NCBI GenBank assembly: GCA_030645355.1 | Contig: JAUSNJ010000081.1 | Span: 29,203 to 93,202, forward strand | Source of the DNA: Rhodoferax sp. | GTDB taxonomy: Bacteria > Pseudomonadota > Gammaproteobacteria > Burkholderiales > Burkholderiaceae_C | Length of the DNA: 64,000 nucleotides | Direction of reading: 5' to 3' | Part shown: positions 61,889 through 64,000 of the stretch, piece after piece | Position numbering within the stretch: position 1 is the stretch's first letter | Layout: every line of letters begins with the position of its first letter | The notes under the pieces: model-generated | Seen by the model: only the letters and a program-made list of their open reading frames with translations | Databases searched by the model: none | Told to the model about the DNA's origin: nothing | Translations under genes and position numbers: made by a program

Positions 61889-62764
61889 TCAGACCACGCC
61901 TTCGTACCAGCGTAGTTTTCTGCGCAGCGTGGCGAAGTAGCTCCAGCCGCGCGGATGCAGAAAGCGCACCTTGTGCGCCGAGCGCTGCACCCGCACCTGA
62001 TCGCCGTGCAGCAGGCTGGCCAGCCCCTGCATGTCGAAGTTGGCCGAGGCGTCGCGCCCGGCCACCACGGTGATGCGGATCGGCCCCGCATCGGGCAGCA
62101 CGATGGGCCGGTTGCTCAGCGTGTGCGAGGCGATCGGCACCACCACCCAGCCGGCGATGCTGGGGTGCAGGATCGGCCCGCCGGCCGACAAGGCATAGGC
62201 GGTGGAGCCGGTGGGCGAGGCCACGATCAGCCCGTCGGCCCGCATGTTGGCGACGAACTCGTCGCCGATGTCGATGCGCAGCTCGACCATGCTGGCGGTG
62301 GCGCCGCGGCTGACCACCACGTCGTTCAGCGACAGGCCTTCGAAGATGCAATCGCCGTCGCGCCAGACCTCGCCTTCGAGCATGGCGCGGAAGTCTTCTT
62401 CGTAGTCGCCGGCGATCATCGGCGCCAGCGCGTCGCGGTAGTGGCCGATGGGCACGTCGGTGATGAAGCCCAGCCGGCCCTGGTTGATGCCCACCAGCGG
62501 CAGGTTGTAGCGCGCCAGCTCGCGGGCGATGCCCAGCATCGTGCCGTCGCCGCCCACCACCACCGCCAGATCGCATTGCGCGCCGATCTCGTCGAGCGTG
62601 AGCGCGTCGAAATCGGTGACGCCGGTGCTCTGCGCGGTCTGCAATTCGAACGACACGTCCAGGCCCTGGCGCACCAGGAACTGCGCGATCTCTTCCAGCA
62701 GCGGACGGATGCCATCGGCTTGGTATTTACCGACCAGCGCTGCATGTTGGAATCGACGGGCCAT
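61889..62764 (-). CDS. nadK: NAD kinase
   Basis: A 291-residue enzyme making NADP from NAD. The motif [16 protein letters not shown], the NE/D active site NDVVVSRG, and [18 protein letters not shown] are canonical. Start at 62764 ([19 protein letters not shown]); the frame extends further upstream over the divergent hrcA gene but without support. It is 84 bp from hrcA, as usual in Burkholderiales. Confidence 0.95.
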   Translation of the reverse strand: MARRFQHAALVGKYQADGIRPLLEEIAQFLVRQGLDVSFELQTAQSTGVTDFDALTLDEIGAQCDLAVVVGGDGTMLGIARELARYNLPLVGINQGRLGFITDVPIGHYRDALAPMIAGDYEEDFRAMLEGEVWRDGDCIFEGLSLNDVVVSRGATASMVELRIDIGDEFVANMRADGLIVASPTGSTAYALSAGGPILHPSIAGWVVVPIASHTLSNRPIVLPDAGPIRITVVAGRDASANFDMQGLASLLHGDQVRVQRSAHKVRFLHPRGWSYFATLRRKLRWYEGVV

Positions 62765-62848
62765 GCGCGGAATTACACCACAGGGCCCTTTGGCGAGAGG
62801 GTGGCGTCGCCCCTGTCCGTACAATGAAAATTCACCCCTGAAAAGCGT

Positions 62849-63877
62849 ATGGACGAGCGTGCACGCAGCCTGCTGAAGACCCTGGTCGAACGCTACATCG
62901 CCGATGGCCAGCCGGTGGGCTCGCGCACGCTGTCGCGGGCCTCGGGGCTGGAGCTGTCGCCGGCCACCATCCGCAACGTGATGGCCGACCTGGAAGACCT
63001 GGGCCTGATCGCCAGCCCGCACACCAGCGCCGGGCGGGTGCCCACCGCGCGCGGCTACCGGCTGTTCGTCGACACCATGCTCACCGCGCGGCCGCCGCTC
63101 GACCTGCACCACACCCCGCCCGAGATGGCCGGCGTGCGCGAGCAACTGCAGCCCGACCAGCCGCAGCGGGTGATCGCGCAGGCCGCGCACCTGCTGAGCA
63201 ACCTGTCGCACTTCGTCGGCGTGGTCACCGCGCCCAAGCGCGCCAGCGTGTTCCACCACATCGAGTTCCTGCGGCTGGGCGACAAGCGGGTGCTGGTGAT
63301 CCTGGTCTCGCCCGACGGCGACGTGCAGAACCGGGTGATCTTCACCGCGCGCGATTACGCCCAGGGCGAGCTGATCGAGGCCACCAACTACCTCAATACG
63401 CACTACGCCGGCCTGGCCATCGAGGAGGTGCGCGCCCGGCTGAAGCACGAGGTGGAAACGCTGCGCAGCGAGATCGCCGCGCTGATGCAGGCCGCGGTGC
63501 AGGCCGGCAGCGATGCGCTGGCCGACAACACCGAGCAGCTGGTGGTCTCGGGCGAGCGCAACCTGCTGGGCGTGCAGGACTTCGGCAACGACTTGGGGTC
63601 GCTGCGCAAGATGTTCGACCTGTTCGAGCAGAAGACCGAGCTGATGCGCCTGCTGGAGAACAGCAGCCTGGCCGAGGGCGTGCGCATCTACATCGGCGGT
63701 GAATCGGGCGTGGTGCCGTATGAGGAGCTGTCGATCGTCTCGGCGCCCTACGAGGTGGACGGCCGCATCGTCGGCACGCTGGGCGTGATCGGCCCCACCC
63801 GCATGGCCTACGACCGCATGATCCAGCTGGTGGACATCACCGCCCGGCTGGTGGGCAACGCGCTGAGCCAGAAGTAG
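62849..63877 (+). CDS. hrcA: Heat-inducible transcription repressor HrcA
   Basis: A 342-residue repressor of chaperone genes that binds CIRCE operators. [30 protein letters not shown] and [40 protein letters not shown] are the winged-helix region; [39 protein letters not shown] is the C-terminal end. No CIRCE sequence is visible in front of it. Confidence 0.96.
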   Translation: MDERARSLLKTLVERYIADGQPVGSRTLSRASGLELSPATIRNVMADLEDLGLIASPHTSAGRVPTARGYRLFVDTMLTARPPLDLHHTPPEMAGVREQLQPDQPQRVIAQAAHLLSNLSHFVGVVTAPKRASVFHHIEFLRLGDKRVLVILVSPDGDVQNRVIFTARDYAQGELIEATNYLNTHYAGLAIEEVRARLKHEVETLRSEIAALMQAAVQAGSDALADNTEQLVVSGERNLLGVQDFGNDLGSLRKMFDLFEQKTELMRLLENSSLAEGVRIYIGGESGVVPYEELSIVSAPYEVDGRIVGTLGVIGPTRMAYDRMIQLVDITARLVGNALSQK

Positions 63878-63931
63878 CTGGCGCGCCGGTGTCGCAGGCC
63901 GCGCCAGCCCCCTCCTACAATCGTCCGCTTC

Positions 63932-64000
63932 GGGCCGCTAGCTCATGATGGTTAGAGCAGCAGACTCATAATCTGTTGGTGCCGTGTTCGACTCACGGGC
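63932..64000 (+). tRNA. tRNA-Met (anticodon CAT), 3' truncated by the window end
   Basis: Acceptor start GGGCCGC, D arm GCTCATGATGGTTAGAGC, anticodon stem-loop CAGACTCATAATCTG with CAT, and T arm CCGTG-TTCGACT-CACGG. Only two bases of the 3' acceptor strand fit in the window. The elongator type (not initiator) is indicated by the D-loop and the acceptor start. Confidence 0.88.

Larger units (their letters stand above)
60600..64000. other. High-GC segment of different origin (recN N-terminus to tRNA-Met)
   Basis: GC counted in 60-base rows is 60-68% from 60241 to 60600 and 72-83% from 60601 to 60840. The high value continues through nadK and hrcA to the window end. The codon third positions become almost all G/C and TTG/leucine becomes rare. 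The boundary coincides with the most conserved RecN motif (codons for [13 protein letters not shown]). Gene order (recN-nadK, then divergent hrcA) is the expected one, so the change is not a gene insertion. Confidence 0.7.

Noticed and set aside
62765..63448. Upstream extension of the nadK frame on the minus strand
   Set aside because: It runs over the divergent hrcA gene, whose sequence is strongly conserved; only the part from 62764 matches NAD kinase.

Overview
The window looks like chromosomal DNA of a betaproteobacterium of the order Burkholderiales, most likely Comamonadaceae and Rhodoferax-like. The signs are high GC (about 62-65% in most of the window), densely packed operons with many 4-nt stop/start overlaps, the gene order lolB-ispE-tRNA-Gln-prs-rplY-pth, and many two-component and c-di-GMP proteins. 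The family and genus are inferences from gene content and order. I see no IS element, prophage, CRISPR array or rRNA.

Layout. 1-2.2 kb: end of ccoG (cytochrome oxidase assembly), a methyltransferase and a rhodanese. 2.2-5.6 kb: a citrulline/ornithine catabolic pair (ctlX-like, ocd) divergent from an Lrp-type regulator with a palindrome at its start, then aroD. 5.7-9.3 kb: a TsdA-like dihaem cytochrome convergent with a TtrS/TtrR-like two-component system. 9.5-13.7 kb: pyruvate phosphate dikinase and glgC. 13.7-17.6 kb: a four-gene overlapping operon gor-egtB-egtD-DUF427 (glutathione reductase plus ergothioneine synthesis), divergent from acnA. 20.7-28 kb: a wax ester synthase/DGAT, a secreted DUF1554-like protein, a CusRS-like two-component pair split by an opposite-strand solute-binding protein, and two lipoproteins, one a PKD-PEBP fusion. 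28-34.6 kb: 3-hydroxybutyryl-CoA dehydrogenase, a globin-coupled diguanylate cyclase, a zinc-ribbon membrane protein, and an OmpR-type two-component system divergent from a small exported protein and a DUF2202 lipoprotein. 34.6-43.1 kb: an M32 carboxypeptidase, a cyclophilin, an Hsp70-like protein, an esterase, small proteins and ftsY. 43.3-50.9 kb: a GGDEF-EAL protein, rsmD, coaD, a universal stress protein, a ferredoxin, a cNMP-EAL protein, pth and rplY. 51-60.2 kb: prs, tRNA-Gln, ispE, lolB, a TPR protein, mutM, a dynamin-like GTPase, mutY and rapZ. 60.2-64 kb: recN, nadK, hrcA and a tRNA-Met cut off by the window end.

The most unusual signal is a family of seven 42-bp interspersed repeats with a rigid layout: AGCCCTCGT, 16 variable bases, GCTAT, 7 bases, ATAGC. 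Four copies are intergenic, and two of these flank a lone hypothetical gene in inverted orientation. Three copies lie inside genes (lolB, acnA, gor). All three are read in the same frame and orientation, and the lolB copy encodes the lipobox cysteine itself. All seven copies are open in that frame.

A second anomaly is an abrupt rise in GC from about 64% to about 76% inside recN near 60,600, at its most conserved motif. It continues through nadK and hrcA to the window end and suggests homologous replacement or a chimeric assembly join. No stretch longer than about 300 bases lacks an annotated feature.
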